A DNA stretch of 64,000 nt from Lentisphaerae bacterium WC36 (GCA_020683205.1 CP085689.1:806001-870000); one strand, 5' to 3'. Shown: positions 37,472 to 47,919, counted from the first letter of the stretch. Made by a program: numbers and translations. The notes: a model not told the origin generated them from the letters alone.

Positions 37472-38759
37472 AGTTTATCATAGAATTATTCAAATTGCTG
37501 GTAACGTAATCACAGTAGAAGCTGATAATGTTGGTTACGGTGATTTAGCAGAAGTTACGAGTCGTCGTGGATCATCTTTAGCACAGGTTATTCGTTTGGA
37601 AGATGATAAAGTGTTTTTACAGGTTTTTTCAGGTGCACGTGGGGTTAGTACTCGCGATGAGGTGCGTTTTTTAGGTCACTCTATGAAAGTTGCTGCAAGT
37701 GAAAACTTGTTAGGTCGTGTGTTTACTGGTAGTGGTAAACCTCGTGATAATCGGCCTGAAATTAATGATAATTTAGTTGAAATTGGTGGACCATCGGTAA
37801 ACCCTGCAAAACGTATCATTCCAAAAAATATGATTCGTACGGGTATTCCAATGATTGACTTGTTTAATACATTAGTTGAATCGCAAAAATTACCGATTTT
37901 CTCGGTTGCGGGTGAGCCTTACAATGAGTTATTAGCTCGTATTGCGATGCAGGCTGAAGTTGATGTTATTTTGATTGGTGGAATGGGGTTAAAACATGAT
38001 GATTACCTATTTTTCCGTGATACATTGGATAAACATGGTGCGTTATCTCGTTCAGTAATGTTTGTGCATACAGCTAGTGACCCAGTAGTAGAGTGTCTAC
38101 TTGTTCCTGATATGGTGTTGGCAGTTGCTGAAAATTACGCACTAGAAGGTAAACGTGTATTATGTTTATTAACAGATATGACGAATTTTGCTGATGCAAT
38201 GAAAGAAATTGCGATTACAATGGAACAGATTCCTTCTAACCGTGGTTATCCTGGCGATTTATATAGTCAGTTAGCAAGTCGTTACGAGAAAGCAGTTGAC
38301 TTTGATGGTGCTGGATCGATTACAGTTCTAGCAACAACAACAATGCCTGGTGATGATGTAACGCATCCAGTTCCAGATAATACTGGATACATTACTGAAG
38401 GACAGTTTTATTTGCGTAATGGTCGTATTGAGCCATTTGGTTCATTAAGTCGTCTGAAACAGCAAGTTAATGCTGATACGCGTGATGACCATCGTGCGAT
38501 TATGGATACTATGATTCGATTGTATGCAGACTACAAAGAAACTTTAGAGAAACAATCGATGGGTTTCAGTATGAGTAGTTGGGATCAAAAATTATTGAAA
38601 TATGGTGATTTATTTGAAAATCGTATGATGGATTTATCGGTAAATATTCAGCTTGAAGATGCGTTAAACCTAGGTTGGCAGACCTTAGCAGAATGTTTTG
38701 ATAAAACTGAAACTGGTTTGAAATCAGATCTTGTAAACGAATATTGGCCAAAAGCTTAA
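37464..38759 (+). CDS. atpB: V/A-type ATPase regulatory subunit B
   Basis: 431 residues. It is homologous to subunit A but lacks a functional P-loop, as usual for B. Typical stretches are [33 protein letters not shown], and [17 protein letters not shown]. It forms the non-catalytic interface of the head. Its start lies within the 3' end of atpA (translational coupling). Confidence 0.95.
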   Translation: MRKVYHRIIQIAGNVITVEADNVGYGDLAEVTSRRGSSLAQVIRLEDDKVFLQVFSGARGVSTRDEVRFLGHSMKVAASENLLGRVFTGSGKPRDNRPEINDNLVEIGGPSVNPAKRIIPKNMIRTGIPMIDLFNTLVESQKLPIFSVAGEPYNELLARIAMQAEVDVILIGGMGLKHDDYLFFRDTLDKHGALSRSVMFVHTASDPVVECLLVPDMVLAVAENYALEGKRVLCLLTDMTNFADAMKEIAITMEQIPSNRGYPGDLYSQLASRYEKAVDFDGAGSITVLATTTMPGDDVTHPVPDNTGYITEGQFYLRNGRIEPFGSLSRLKQQVNADTRDDHRAIMDTMIRLYADYKETLEKQSMGFSMSSWDQKLLKYGDLFENRMMDLSVNIQLEDALNLGWQTLAECFDKTETGLKSDLVNEYWPKA

Positions 38760-38833
38760 CGTTTATATAAAAGCGTTAGGTATTTGAGAAAGTTTTATTT
38801 GCGAATTAAAAAAACAATTGGGATTAAATACCA

Positions 38834-39439
38834 ATGGCAAAAATAAAATTAACAAAAACAGAGTTGAAAACTCAACGTGATGCATTAAAGCAGTTTAGCC
38901 GTTTTTTACCAACTTTACAGTTGAAAAAACAGCAGCTACAAATGGAATTGCGTTTGAGTAAGAAACTACTGCAAGAAAATGAAGCTGCTGATCAAGCATT
39001 AAGGGATGGTTTAGCTAGTTGGATTGTACTGTTTGGAGATAAGGCTAATATTGAAGATAAGGTTGCAAATTATTTAACAATCGAAAAGATTGACTGCGAT
39101 AAAACAAATATTGCAGGTGTGACAGTACCAGTTTTTAATGAAGTGTTATTTTCAGTTACAGAATACGATTTATATAGCGAAGAACCATATCTGGATGATG
39201 TGATTCAGGCAGTAAAAGATGTTATTTCAATACGCGAAGCTCATAAAGTTTTGGAAGAGCAGTTTCGTCTTTTAGAGAATGAATTAAGGTTGACAACTCA
39301 GCGTGTTAATTTATTTGAGAAGGTGAAAATTCCAGAATGCAAAGAGAATATTCGTCGTATTCAAATATATTTAGGTGATATGGATACAGCGGCAGTTGCC
39401 CGTTCAAAAATTGCTAAAGGCAAGGGGGTAGCGGCATGA
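38834..39439 (+). CDS. atpD: V/A-type ATPase central-stalk subunit D
   Basis: 201 residues forming two long helices at the ends (LTKTELKTQRDALKQF at the start; RVNLFEKVKIPECKENIRRI at the end), the rotor shaft pattern of subunit D. ATGA overlap with atpI. No subunit F gene accompanies it, as in related operons of this order. Confidence 0.92.
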   Translation: MAKIKLTKTELKTQRDALKQFSRFLPTLQLKKQQLQMELRLSKKLLQENEAADQALRDGLASWIVLFGDKANIEDKVANYLTIEKIDCDKTNIAGVTVPVFNEVLFSVTEYDLYSEEPYLDDVIQAVKDVISIREAHKVLEEQFRLLENELRLTTQRVNLFEKVKIPECKENIRRIQIYLGDMDTAAVARSKIAKGKGVAA

Positions 39440-41373
39440 TTGTACCAATGTATAAAGCAGCACTTGTATGTATGAATAGTGATAAAGATAATGCATTAAA
39501 GAATTTGCGTGATTTTGGTGCAATGCACGTCGAAGTTGATGCAAACAATGAATTATCACATACATTACAAGAAACTGTTCAGCGTTATGATGCTTCAAAG
39601 TTAATGATGCTAATGGTTAAAGAGCATGAGCATGTTGCTGCAAATATTGAGAAAAAGGAGTTAGCAAACTTAAAAAAAGAATCAATTGAACACATTTTCG
39701 ATAATGCGTTGCATTTGGTGGCTAGAGACAATGATATTGCTAAAGAAATTGATTCTTTAAGACAAGATCATGAAGTTTTAAGCGCATGGGGTAATTTCTG
39801 TAACGACCAGTTAAAAGAATTGGAAAATCGTGGAATTTACGTTTATTTATGTAGTGCTCATGAGAAAGACTATTTAGAATTTGCTGATAAATATGTTACA
39901 CAGTTAATTTCTTTTTCAAAGAAAGCGCATAAGTTTGTGATTATTAGTGAAGATCAGCTTGATATTGATGAATTGATGTTGCCAGTTGAAAATTTGCCAA
40001 CAAAATCTTTGGATGAAGTTGATGCAACACTAAAGCATTTACGCAAAGAACAACGCAAAAATCAAGAAATTCTAGGTTCTTATAACCATCGTTATGAGGA
40101 TTTAAAATTTTATCAAGCCGAAGTAATGGAGTTAATTGAATTCGTTGCGAATCAAGATTCTATGAATGATAGTGAATCTGGAGATTTGAGTTTTATTCAT
40201 GGCTATATTCCAAAGGAAAATGCTGATGAATTTAAGAAGTTCGCTTTAGAGCATGGTTGGGCGATTCAGTTTGAAGAACCTGCTGACGATGACCGCCATG
40301 TACCAACATTCTTAAGAGTACCAAAAATCTTTAGAATTTCACAACCAATTTTTGATTTCATCGGAGTTTCACCAGGTTATAAAGAAAATGATATTAGTAT
40401 CTGTTTTTTAATCTTTTTAACAATTTTCTTTGCGATGATTGTTGGCGATGCTGGTTATGGAATGTTATTTTTAAGTGCAGCGATTGCTGGAAAGGTTTTC
40501 CTAAAAAATCCAAAGATGAAATTGACGCTAAATTTAACAATTGTTATGAGTACAGCGACAATCATTTGGGGTATTCTAAATGCAAGCTATTTTGGTATTC
40601 CAGCTGAAGTTTTACCAAAGTTTTTAATTGGACCAACTAAGCTATTTACAACTTTACCAAGTTGGGTGCATGGAACAATGGTTGAAAGCTTTCAGAATAA
40701 ATTAACTAATTTACCTAATATTGCAGATGAGGTGGTTCGTAAGGCTAAAGAAACTGAGATTTTAGGCATGATTAAGCAGAATAATGTTATTTATTTATGT
40801 TTCTTGTTAGCTGCAATTCATTTATCAATTGGTCGGTTTTGGATATTTTTAGTTGATTTTAAGAAAAATTTCCGTGTTGCATTGGGTTGCATAGGTTGGG
40901 CATTGTTTGTATGGGCTAACTTTTTCATGGCTGTGGATTTAGTAAGTTATACAGGCTCATTTCCGCAAATAGGTTACTATTTTTATGGAATTGGAATTGT
41001 CTTGATGTTAGCAGGATTGACTAAAGATGATGTTATGAATTTCCCATTTGCAGTTATAGGTAGCTTTGTTGATGTTCTTAGTTATATTCGTCTATTTGCA
41101 GTCGGATTAGCTGGATTTTACATTGCATATAACTTTAATGTATTAGGTGCTGATTTAGTTAAAGGTGGCGGGTTAGGATCTGCTCTTGGAGTGGTTGTAA
41201 TCTTATTTGGTCACGCTTTGAATATTACTTTAGCATTATTGGGAATTTTAGTACATGGAATAAGGTTGAATACATTAGAATTTTCTAATCATATTGGTTT
41301 GCAATGGTTGGGAATTAGATACAATCCTTTCAAAAGAAAAATAGAAAATAACGAGATTATTGATAGTAAATAA
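39436..41373 (+). CDS. atpI: V/A-type ATPase membrane subunit I (a-subunit)
   Basis: 645 residues. The N-terminal half is a soluble peripheral-stalk arm with helices; the C-terminal half has about seven to eight membrane segments (e.g. CFLIFLTIFFAMIVGDAGYG, IVLMLAGLTKDDVMNF). GDAGYGMLF and SYIRLFAVGLAGFYIA are family signatures; the arginine in SYIRLF is the essential stator residue facing the K-ring. It is the ion channel half of the motor. Confidence 0.95.
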   Translation: MIVPMYKAALVCMNSDKDNALKNLRDFGAMHVEVDANNELSHTLQETVQRYDASKLMMLMVKEHEHVAANIEKKELANLKKESIEHIFDNALHLVARDNDIAKEIDSLRQDHEVLSAWGNFCNDQLKELENRGIYVYLCSAHEKDYLEFADKYVTQLISFSKKAHKFVIISEDQLDIDELMLPVENLPTKSLDEVDATLKHLRKEQRKNQEILGSYNHRYEDLKFYQAEVMELIEFVANQDSMNDSESGDLSFIHGYIPKENADEFKKFALEHGWAIQFEEPADDDRHVPTFLRVPKIFRISQPIFDFIGVSPGYKENDISICFLIFLTIFFAMIVGDAGYGMLFLSAAIAGKVFLKNPKMKLTLNLTIVMSTATIIWGILNASYFGIPAEVLPKFLIGPTKLFTTLPSWVHGTMVESFQNKLTNLPNIADEVVRKAKETEILGMIKQNNVIYLCFLLAAIHLSIGRFWIFLVDFKKNFRVALGCIGWALFVWANFFMAVDLVSYTGSFPQIGYYFYGIGIVLMLAGLTKDDVMNFPFAVIGSFVDVLSYIRLFAVGLAGFYIAYNFNVLGADLVKGGGLGSALGVVVILFGHALNITLALLGILVHGIRLNTLEFSNHIGLQWLGIRYNPFKRKIENNEIIDSK

Positions 41374-41433
41374 AATTTGTAATAAATATTAAAATAAATA
41401 TAATATAAAATAATTCATAAGGAGAATTGAACA

Positions 41434-41898
41434 ATGGAATCAGTAACGATGCAAGCATTAGGTTTGGCTGGAGCATTCGCAGCAGTAGGATTATCAGCAG
41501 TAGGATCTGCTTTAGGTACAGGAGCTGCAGGAGCAGCAACAATTGGCGCATGGAAAAAATGTTATGCGGCTAATAAACCTGCACCATTCTTATTAATGGC
41601 TTTTGCTGGTGCACCAATTTCTCAAACAATTTACGGTTTGGTTTTAATGTTTAGTATTATTTCTAAAGCTCAAGCTTTACCTGCTTCATGGGCTGCATAC
41701 TTAGTTGTGGGTGTTTTAGCTGGTATTGGAATGGGATACTCTGCATGGTTTCAGGGCAAAGCAGGAGCTGGTGCTTCTCAGGCGTTTGCTGAGACAGAGC
41801 AAGGTTTTGTTAATTACCTAACAGTTTTAGGTATTATTGAAACTGTGGCGATTTTCGTACTTGTTTTAGCAATGGTGTTATTAAATAAAATTGCTTAA
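41434..41898 (+). CDS. atpK: V/A-type ATPase rotor subunit K (proteolipid)
   Basis: 154 residues with four membrane helices from a duplicated hairpin; only the second has the ion-binding carboxylate, E136 in GIIETVAIF. Other polar residues at ion-site positions are S63-Q64 (APISQTIYG) and Q107 (WFQGKAG). Q107 and E136 are spaced 29 residues apart, like Q110 and E139 of Enterococcus hirae NtpK, a Na+ enzyme. AAGGAG precedes the ATG. It closes the operon and is followed by a strong terminator. Confidence 0.95.
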   Translation: MESVTMQALGLAGAFAAVGLSAVGSALGTGAAGAATIGAWKKCYAANKPAPFLLMAFAGAPISQTIYGLVLMFSIISKAQALPASWAAYLVVGVLAGIGMGYSAWFQGKAGAGASQAFAETEQGFVNYLTVLGIIETVAIFVLVLAMVLLNKIA

Positions 41899-41917
41899 TG
41901 TCAAGTTGCTTGACAAT

Positions 41918-41964
41918 AAAAAAAGAGTGAAGTTCATTTAAAAAAAACTTCACTCTTTTTTTAT
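41918..41964 (+). terminator. Intrinsic terminator of the V-type ATPase operon
   Basis: AAAAAAGAGTGAAGTT and AACTTCACTCTTTTTT form a perfect ~16-bp stem around a 12-nt loop, followed by T residues; 20 bp past the atpK stop. Confidence 0.93.
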
Positions 41965-42113
41965 TTAGAAGTCTTTAAAATAAACGAAAATAAAAAAATA
42001 ATATTATGTCAAAATTATTAGAAAAATAAACACCTTTAAAAAATAATATTATAAAAATTTAAATCTTGAAAATACAGTTCTAGAAATTAACTGAAGACAG
42101 TGAAACTGTGGTG

Positions 42114-42151
42114 ATAAAAAAGGTGCTGCTGAAATGAATTAGTTCAGCAAC
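42114..42151 (-). terminator. Intrinsic terminator of the Hsp70 operon
   Basis: GCTGCTGAA (42125-42133) pairs with TTCAGCAAC (42143-42151), one wobble; on the minus strand the stem is followed by ACCTTTTTTATC. Confidence 0.82.
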
Positions 42152-42179
42152 GATTATTATTAAATATACTATTTAAAGT

Positions 42180-45098
42180 TTATGAATTAATGCTTAAACT
42201 TAACCCTATTGGAAGGTTTTCACCAAAAGTTTTGCTTTGTTGAGCTAATTTATCATTACTATTAGTTGCACCCTTGAGCAGTTCAAGGTATCGTTGTGCA
42301 TCATCGCTATTAAGCGCATTTACTTTTATAAAATCTTTAATTTTATCAAAGATGTCAACATCTATATCAATATCGCGATTGCTAGTTTTTTGCGCTAAAA
42401 TTGCTAATGCAAATAGCAACATATCAAGCTTTGCATTTTGTTTTTTATTGAATTGACTCATTTTAATATTTAATAATTCAATAATAATTTTTTCAACTTG
42501 TTTTGTATTTAATAAATTATTGACAGGCGCATGAAATAACGCTCGATTTCCAAGTCGACCTAAAACCCACAGTTCAAAATCTCCAACTTTGTTAAGACGC
42601 TTAAGCAATACCTTTACAATACCTATTTTTTGTTCTGGTGTTAATAATTCCAACGAACCTAGTGTGCGCCACATTTCAGTTTTTGCGTGTAATTTATTTT
42701 TAAATTTATTATTGTAAACGCCTTTGGGCATTAATTCTTTAATTAACGCTTGATATAAAGTTCGCTGATGCCCTCCACGTAGACCAGCCGCAACTCTGCG
42801 CCAAAAAATCCACCATTCTGCTAAGGTTTCTGGGTTATTAGCATCTTTTAATGGTAAATAATACAATTTCCATACTTTTTGCAAACGTAGTTGATCTTCA
42901 ACATCGCCAAAACCAGGGCGCAAACAAAATCCAGTAATATTTAGGTATTGTTTTTCATTTTGCGCTGGAATTGATTTGAAGCAAATTTCTAATAGAATAT
43001 CAGCTAGACTTCTTAATAATGAAATTGACCAATCTTTACGCTTTAATTTAAAAATTTCTTCAAGTTTTTTATTTAAATGTTTGGTTTGTAATTGATTGTC
43101 ATTAGTAAAAAAATCATTGATAACCTTTTGTGCTTTAGCTATTTTATTACTATCAATAATATAATCAGAAGTTTGACTCTTAATTGTTGATTCATTGTTA
43201 TTTTCGCTCAAAACACGCACATCAAAATGTAATGGCCAACGATGTTCTGACTCTTGAGAAATTAAGGTTACAGCTAAAACTCCACTGCTTGAAACAGTCG
43301 ATTCGATGGTGATTTTAATACTTTTATTTTGCTCGTTTTTTGCTCTATTGCCAAACATAAGCATTGCATTTAATGAAGCTACTTCACTCATTTCTTCTTC
43401 ATTAAAATCAACAATATCACCAACTTTATCATGAAGACGACTTGAACTACTAACTAGTGGGAACTGTACATTACTATTAGCAATAGCCTTAAATGTATTG
43501 TCGGAGATTTTAAATGATTGATTTTCTTCTGCACCTCGTGGGGCAACGCATAAACATTTGCCTTTTTTATGATTTTCTGATGGAGCTAAATTTAAATAAA
43601 ATGCCTTCGTTAAACCACTTTTAATTTGTACAGCTTCTCCGCGGCGTGATAATCCATAAAATGCTGCTCCTTTGGCAACTGCTAAATTTAAATCTTTAGC
43701 ATCAAGCACCGTTAATTGCTTATTATTATCACCACTAGTAGTTTTACTCCAACTACTAATCATTTCAGTGATTTGATTTTGTAGTTGGTTTGGAATCATT
43801 GTTCCGCCATTAAACAAAATAAAATTTGGGACAACAATTTGCTGTGAATTTTCTAAATTGGAAAATAGTACTTCATCTCTTTCCGCGGTGATTTTATAGG
43901 CATTACGCAAAAATTTTATTAGATGGCGGGTGATTGCAGGGTCTTTTTCGTACGGTAAATTCATTGACCTCAAAGCACTTTTATTTTCGGGAATTTTTTC
44001 GTCAATTGGTAATTTTATAAAAAAACCGTCATGTAATAATTTCTCGAGTTGTATTCTAGAGAAGGAAGACTTTTGCATTCCCCCAATAATTGAACTTCCA
44101 CGACCAAATAAAACAATGTCGCTTGACGCTAAATTTTCATTGTTTAACAATTGTTCTTTAGCTTCTCGACATCTTAAGCATAATGTTGTCCAATCATTTG
44201 TTGATAATTTATTTGGCAATGTTTGCTCAATGATCTGGGCAATTGCCATATCGATATTGTCACCACCTAATAATAGATGGTTTCCGCTTACCGTTCGGTT
44301 TAACACATTTTTTGAATCAACTTCTAATAGTGAAAAATCGGTTGTCCCTCCGCCAATGTCTGCAATTAAAATTTTGGCATTTTCATGAAGTATTTCAGTA
44401 TAATTTTCGTTATTTTTTGCCAACCAACTGTAGAATGCTGCTAAAGGTTCTTCTAATAACGTAATATTTTTAAATTTGGCTATCTTTGCCGCTTCAATGG
44501 TCAACTCACGTGCGCCTTCATCAAAACTTGCTGGAACTGTAATGATGATTTGTTGTTTTTCAAATAAACAAAAATCGCCATGAGTATCCTTTTTCTTAGC
44601 AAATGTGTAATTCCAGCTATTTTTGATATGCTCTAAATATTTTGCGGTTGCTTTTAGTGGTGAAATTGCCCAACTTTGTTCACGACTAATCCACGGTAAA
44701 ATATCTTTGGTGCGGTCAACTCCTGCGTGGCATAGCCATGATTTTGCTGAATTGACAAACCTTGCAGGTTCGCTACTGCCTTGCTTTAAGGCATACAAAC
44801 CAATTGTTTCGATGTTTGAAATATTTTTATTTTCAGCCGAAGTTGAGTTTTTTTCCCACGGTAATTTTAGTGATTTACTATCAACTCGATTTGCATCAGC
44901 AGCGTAATATGTCGCTGGTAATAATTTATTTTTAGTTATTTCATTATCATTAATTAATTGATGAATTTTAAAGGATTGAATATCATAATTTTTTTCTGTA
45001 TCAATGTATGACACAGCAATATTAGTTGTACCTAAATCAATACCGATGATGTAACGGCTATTTAGCAAACTGTGTGCTTTATTTGTTTCATTGCTCAT
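42180..45098 (-). CDS. Hsp70-family protein with C-terminal DUF3731
   Basis: 972 residues. The first ~560 form an Hsp70 ATPase: phosphate 1 YIIGIDLGTTNIAVSYID, phosphate 2 ILIADIGGGTTDFSLLE, and adenosine motif FILFNGGTMIPNQL. The region after ~640 is not the DnaK substrate domain; EWWIFWRRVAAGLRGGHQR and FELWVLGRLGNRALFH fit DUF3731. This Hsp70 type occurs in bacteria next to DUF2760, with an unknown client. It lacks a recognisable lid and EEVD-like tail. It starts 22 bp after the other Hsp70 gene. No DnaJ or GrpE gene is near, so it is a specialised chaperone-like ATPase or scaffold. Confidence 0.9.
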   Translation of the reverse strand: MSNETNKAHSLLNSRYIIGIDLGTTNIAVSYIDTEKNYDIQSFKIHQLINDNEITKNKLLPATYYAADANRVDSKSLKLPWEKNSTSAENKNISNIETIGLYALKQGSSEPARFVNSAKSWLCHAGVDRTKDILPWISREQSWAISPLKATAKYLEHIKNSWNYTFAKKKDTHGDFCLFEKQQIIITVPASFDEGARELTIEAAKIAKFKNITLLEEPLAAFYSWLAKNNENYTEILHENAKILIADIGGGTTDFSLLEVDSKNVLNRTVSGNHLLLGGDNIDMAIAQIIEQTLPNKLSTNDWTTLCLRCREAKEQLLNNENLASSDIVLFGRGSSIIGGMQKSSFSRIQLEKLLHDGFFIKLPIDEKIPENKSALRSMNLPYEKDPAITRHLIKFLRNAYKITAERDEVLFSNLENSQQIVVPNFILFNGGTMIPNQLQNQITEMISSWSKTTSGDNNKQLTVLDAKDLNLAVAKGAAFYGLSRRGEAVQIKSGLTKAFYLNLAPSENHKKGKCLCVAPRGAEENQSFKISDNTFKAIANSNVQFPLVSSSSRLHDKVGDIVDFNEEEMSEVASLNAMLMFGNRAKNEQNKSIKITIESTVSSSGVLAVTLISQESEHRWPLHFDVRVLSENNNESTIKSQTSDYIIDSNKIAKAQKVINDFFTNDNQLQTKHLNKKLEEIFKLKRKDWSISLLRSLADILLEICFKSIPAQNEKQYLNITGFCLRPGFGDVEDQLRLQKVWKLYYLPLKDANNPETLAEWWIFWRRVAAGLRGGHQRTLYQALIKELMPKGVYNNKFKNKLHAKTEMWRTLGSLELLTPEQKIGIVKVLLKRLNKVGDFELWVLGRLGNRALFHAPVNNLLNTKQVEKIIIELLNIKMSQFNKKQNAKLDMLLFALAILAQKTSNRDIDIDVDIFDKIKDFIKVNALNSDDAQRYLELLKGATNSNDKLAQQSKTFGENLPIGLSLSINS

Positions 45099-45120
45099 TG
45101 TTTAACCCCATACCATAGCT

Positions 45121-47076
45121 TTATACATTATCAATAAAATCTTCGTAACTAAGTGTTCCATTAAATGATGGAATTGTTGTATCGTTGCCTTGTTCCTCTT
45201 CAACATTATTATTTGTTGAAGCACTAAATTTTTCCTTATCTCCTCTTAATTCAAATTCAAGTTGATAATTTTGTTCTTCCTCTAATGTATTAATGCAACT
45301 TAAATATAAAGTCCCACTTTCTAAAAGTTCACTATGTAATTTAATTGGCACTAATGTTGCATCATTTGAACTATTTTCGTTTTTGGGCAAAAACGCTTTT
45401 AATGTTGGCATTGCAGTAAATGTTTCGTCGTTAAAATTATCGATGTTTTCAACAATATCGCCAAATGTATCACTAGTACGCTCGGTTGAAGAGTATAAAT
45501 TAAAATGGCTTTCTTCTCCTAAAAGTAATCCTAACCCATCGACATTAATATCACTGTTTGAACCTTCTTCCATACCAATTGGTACAATGCAAACTCCATT
45601 CATTGGCGGAGCAAAACCTGGAATCGCCGGCATTGATGATTCGATACCAATATAATATGCATGTGAGCTTCCTGCCTTTACTTTTAAATTTTTACTACCA
45701 TTTTTTACTAATGCATATCCAACAGCGCCGTGTGCCACTGCCATGTTTGGATTTTCATCATTTAATACGCAAATCTCATTATTATTGGTCCATTTCATTA
45801 ATAACTGAGTAATACGGCTACGCACTAATTCGGAATTAGTAACTCCACCATTAAATAAAATTTTATTTGGCATTTCTTCGTCACTATGACAATGATTTTT
45901 GATAAAATGTGCCAAATGTTTACTAATAGCTGGATCTGATTCGTATGATAATCCAAAGGTTTTCAAACCTGCAGAGGTACGTTTTTGCGGTTCATCATGA
46001 AGTTCACATTCAGGGAAAAAGCCGTTCAAAATTATATTAATGATTTCATTGCGGTTAATTTCAACGAAAATGCTACCGCCTATCAATGAACTACCAGCAC
46101 CTAAAACTGTTAATTTTGCACTATTGTTATTGTCAATTGAAGAAGAAGTGCGGCTTAATAATTGTTCTTTATTCATTCGGCATGCATGAATTAAGCCACT
46201 AATTTGCTGTTGATTTAAATTAACATTCTGCTCTTTTTGAAATTTTGCCGCAGCTGTGTAGGCTGTTGCAAAATCCATATTATCACCACCTAAAAGTAAA
46301 TGATTTCCAACCGCTAAACGTTCTAGTTCTAGCTCTTTAGATTCATTGTTTTCAGAAGCTTTGATTAATGTAAAGTCAGATGTTCCACCTCCAATATCAC
46401 AAATTAGCACAGTGTCTCCAACTTCAATTTGTTCGCGCCATGAGTTTTCATTTTTGAATAACCAGCTGTAGAATGCAGCTAAAGGTTCCTCTTGAATTGT
46501 AATATCTAGATTTAATTCTAGTGCCGCTTCCATCGTTAGTTCACGAGCGATTGCATCAAAAGAGGCTGGGACTGTCACAACGATAAATTGCTTGGCAAAT
46601 TGATTGTTTTTATCGTTGTTTTGGGCAAATTGATTGTCCCACGCTTTTGAAATATGGTCAAACATCAAGGTAGCTGCCTTTAAAGGTGAAATTTTTTCTC
46701 CACCATCAGCACGACTCCAAGGTAAAATATCACTTTTACGGTTAACTATATTTTGTGACAGCCATGATTTTGCACTAAAAATAACTTGTTGGGGCAGTGT
46801 CGCAGAATTTTTTGCAGCAAAAGAGCCTACTGCATATTCTATTGAGTTATCCCATGGAAGTGAAAGTTTTTCTTTATCATCACTACTTTGCGGTAAAAAA
46901 ATAAATGATGGCAATGACTCCAAACTTTTATATTCATTAAACTCAGTAATTTGTGGGATTGCGAATGTTTTAATTTCTTGGTCATTATTTTTTAAATTAA
47001 TATAATTAACAACAGTGTTAGTTGTTCCTAAGTCTATGCCAATTAAAAAATTATGGTCAGTTGGATTATTGTTCAT
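45121..47076 (-). CDS. Hsp70-family protein (DUF2760-linked)
   Basis: 651 residues from the ATG at 47076, which has GGAG 9 bases upstream; a start at 47109 would overlap the DUF2760 gene and lacks a ribosome site. ATPase motifs: FLIGIDLGTTNTVVNYI, LICDIGGGTSDFTLI, and KILFNGGVTNSELV. A beta-rich C-terminal part resembles a short substrate domain, with an acidic tail (NNVEEEQGND). It shares clear similarity with the adjacent 972-residue protein over the ATPase, including inserted stretches (EEPLAAFYSWL in both), so the pair comes from an old duplication. Confidence 0.9.
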   Translation of the reverse strand: MNNNPTDHNFLIGIDLGTTNTVVNYINLKNNDQEIKTFAIPQITEFNEYKSLESLPSFIFLPQSSDDKEKLSLPWDNSIEYAVGSFAAKNSATLPQQVIFSAKSWLSQNIVNRKSDILPWSRADGGEKISPLKAATLMFDHISKAWDNQFAQNNDKNNQFAKQFIVVTVPASFDAIARELTMEAALELNLDITIQEEPLAAFYSWLFKNENSWREQIEVGDTVLICDIGGGTSDFTLIKASENNESKELELERLAVGNHLLLGGDNMDFATAYTAAAKFQKEQNVNLNQQQISGLIHACRMNKEQLLSRTSSSIDNNNSAKLTVLGAGSSLIGGSIFVEINRNEIINIILNGFFPECELHDEPQKRTSAGLKTFGLSYESDPAISKHLAHFIKNHCHSDEEMPNKILFNGGVTNSELVRSRITQLLMKWTNNNEICVLNDENPNMAVAHGAVGYALVKNGSKNLKVKAGSSHAYYIGIESSMPAIPGFAPPMNGVCIVPIGMEEGSNSDINVDGLGLLLGEESHFNLYSSTERTSDTFGDIVENIDNFNDETFTAMPTLKAFLPKNENSSNDATLVPIKLHSELLESGTLYLSCINTLEEEQNYQLEFELRGDKEKFSASTNNNVEEEQGNDTTIPSFNGTLSYEDFIDNV

Positions 47077-47099
47077 AAGTAAACTCCAAATTAAGATGG

Positions 47100-47648
47100 T
47101 TATTGACAATTAACATCGGCAGCTTTTAATACAGAACAATCAAAAGCATTATTAATTTGTGGTAAATTAATCTCAGTAGCATGCCATCCTTGGTGCTCCA
47201 AAATTCCTTCATATGGCGCTTTATTTGGAACACTACCAGATAATTTATATAAATTTGAACTAATTTCATTTTCTGAGATTGTAATATTTGCTCCTTCATT
47301 AACATCTTTTACAATTTTTTCAATTGTCATATATTCAGTTAAAACATCAGAGCAGTTTTGGTGAATTAAACGCACTGCTGCTCCAACTTGTGTATCATCA
47401 AAATTACTCAAATCTTCCTGTAAAAAGTCAATTAAACGCCCCTCACGTTGTAACAAATGAAGCATATATAGAGCTCCATTATTAAAAAGAACATCATTGC
47501 TAGAAAAATTGTATTTAACCAAATCACTGTCATTTTTATTTTGATTTGTTTCATTTTCTGGAGTGCTTGGTAAAAGTGTTTGTACAGTATCACCTTTGCC
47601 GCCCAAAATTAAGAAAAAAGCTTTAAAAGCTGTAAATAGTTGTTTCAT
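47100..47648 (-). CDS. DUF2760 protein
   Basis: 182 residues. The family core ALYMLHLLQREGRLIDFLQ, TQVGAAVRLIHQNC and the C-terminal YEGILEHQGWHATEINLP are recognised. A short hydrophobic N-terminal helix (AFKAFFLILGG) suggests membrane association. It is first in the operon, 23 bp ahead of the first Hsp70 gene. DUF2760 is known almost only from this neighbourhood, so it likely works with the two Hsp70 proteins. Function unknown. Ribosome site weak (AAAGGT). Confidence 0.85.
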   Translation of the reverse strand: MKQLFTAFKAFFLILGGKGDTVQTLLPSTPENETNQNKNDSDLVKYNFSSNDVLFNNGALYMLHLLQREGRLIDFLQEDLSNFDDTQVGAAVRLIHQNCSDVLTEYMTIEKIVKDVNEGANITISENEISSNLYKLSGSVPNKAPYEGILEHQGWHATEINLPQINNAFDCSVLKAADVNCQ

Positions 47649-47919
47649 ATTTTGTTTATTACCTTTTTATTTGAAATAAATTATTAAATGTCATAAATTT
47701 AACCTCAAAAATAGCTTAAAACAAATATTTTTCGTTAATATTAGCTATAATTATGGAAAAAGGCGATAAAAAGGCTAAATTAATATTAACTTAATTTGCA
47801 AAAGTTAAAATTTAGTTTGAAAAATTTTAGTTTCGAATTTAAAATATTTCTTAAAATTGACATTTTAATAAAAATATTAATTTATTGCAAAGTTCGCAAA
47901 AAAAAGGAAATGAAAGATA
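47649..47919. promoter_or_regulatory. Divergent promoter region, DUF2760 operon and CBM9-like gene
   Basis: 271 bp, AT-rich, no gene. A TATAAT at 47747-47752 (plus strand) is present without a good -35. No CIRCE or heat-shock-type inverted repeat is seen. Confidence 0.35.
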
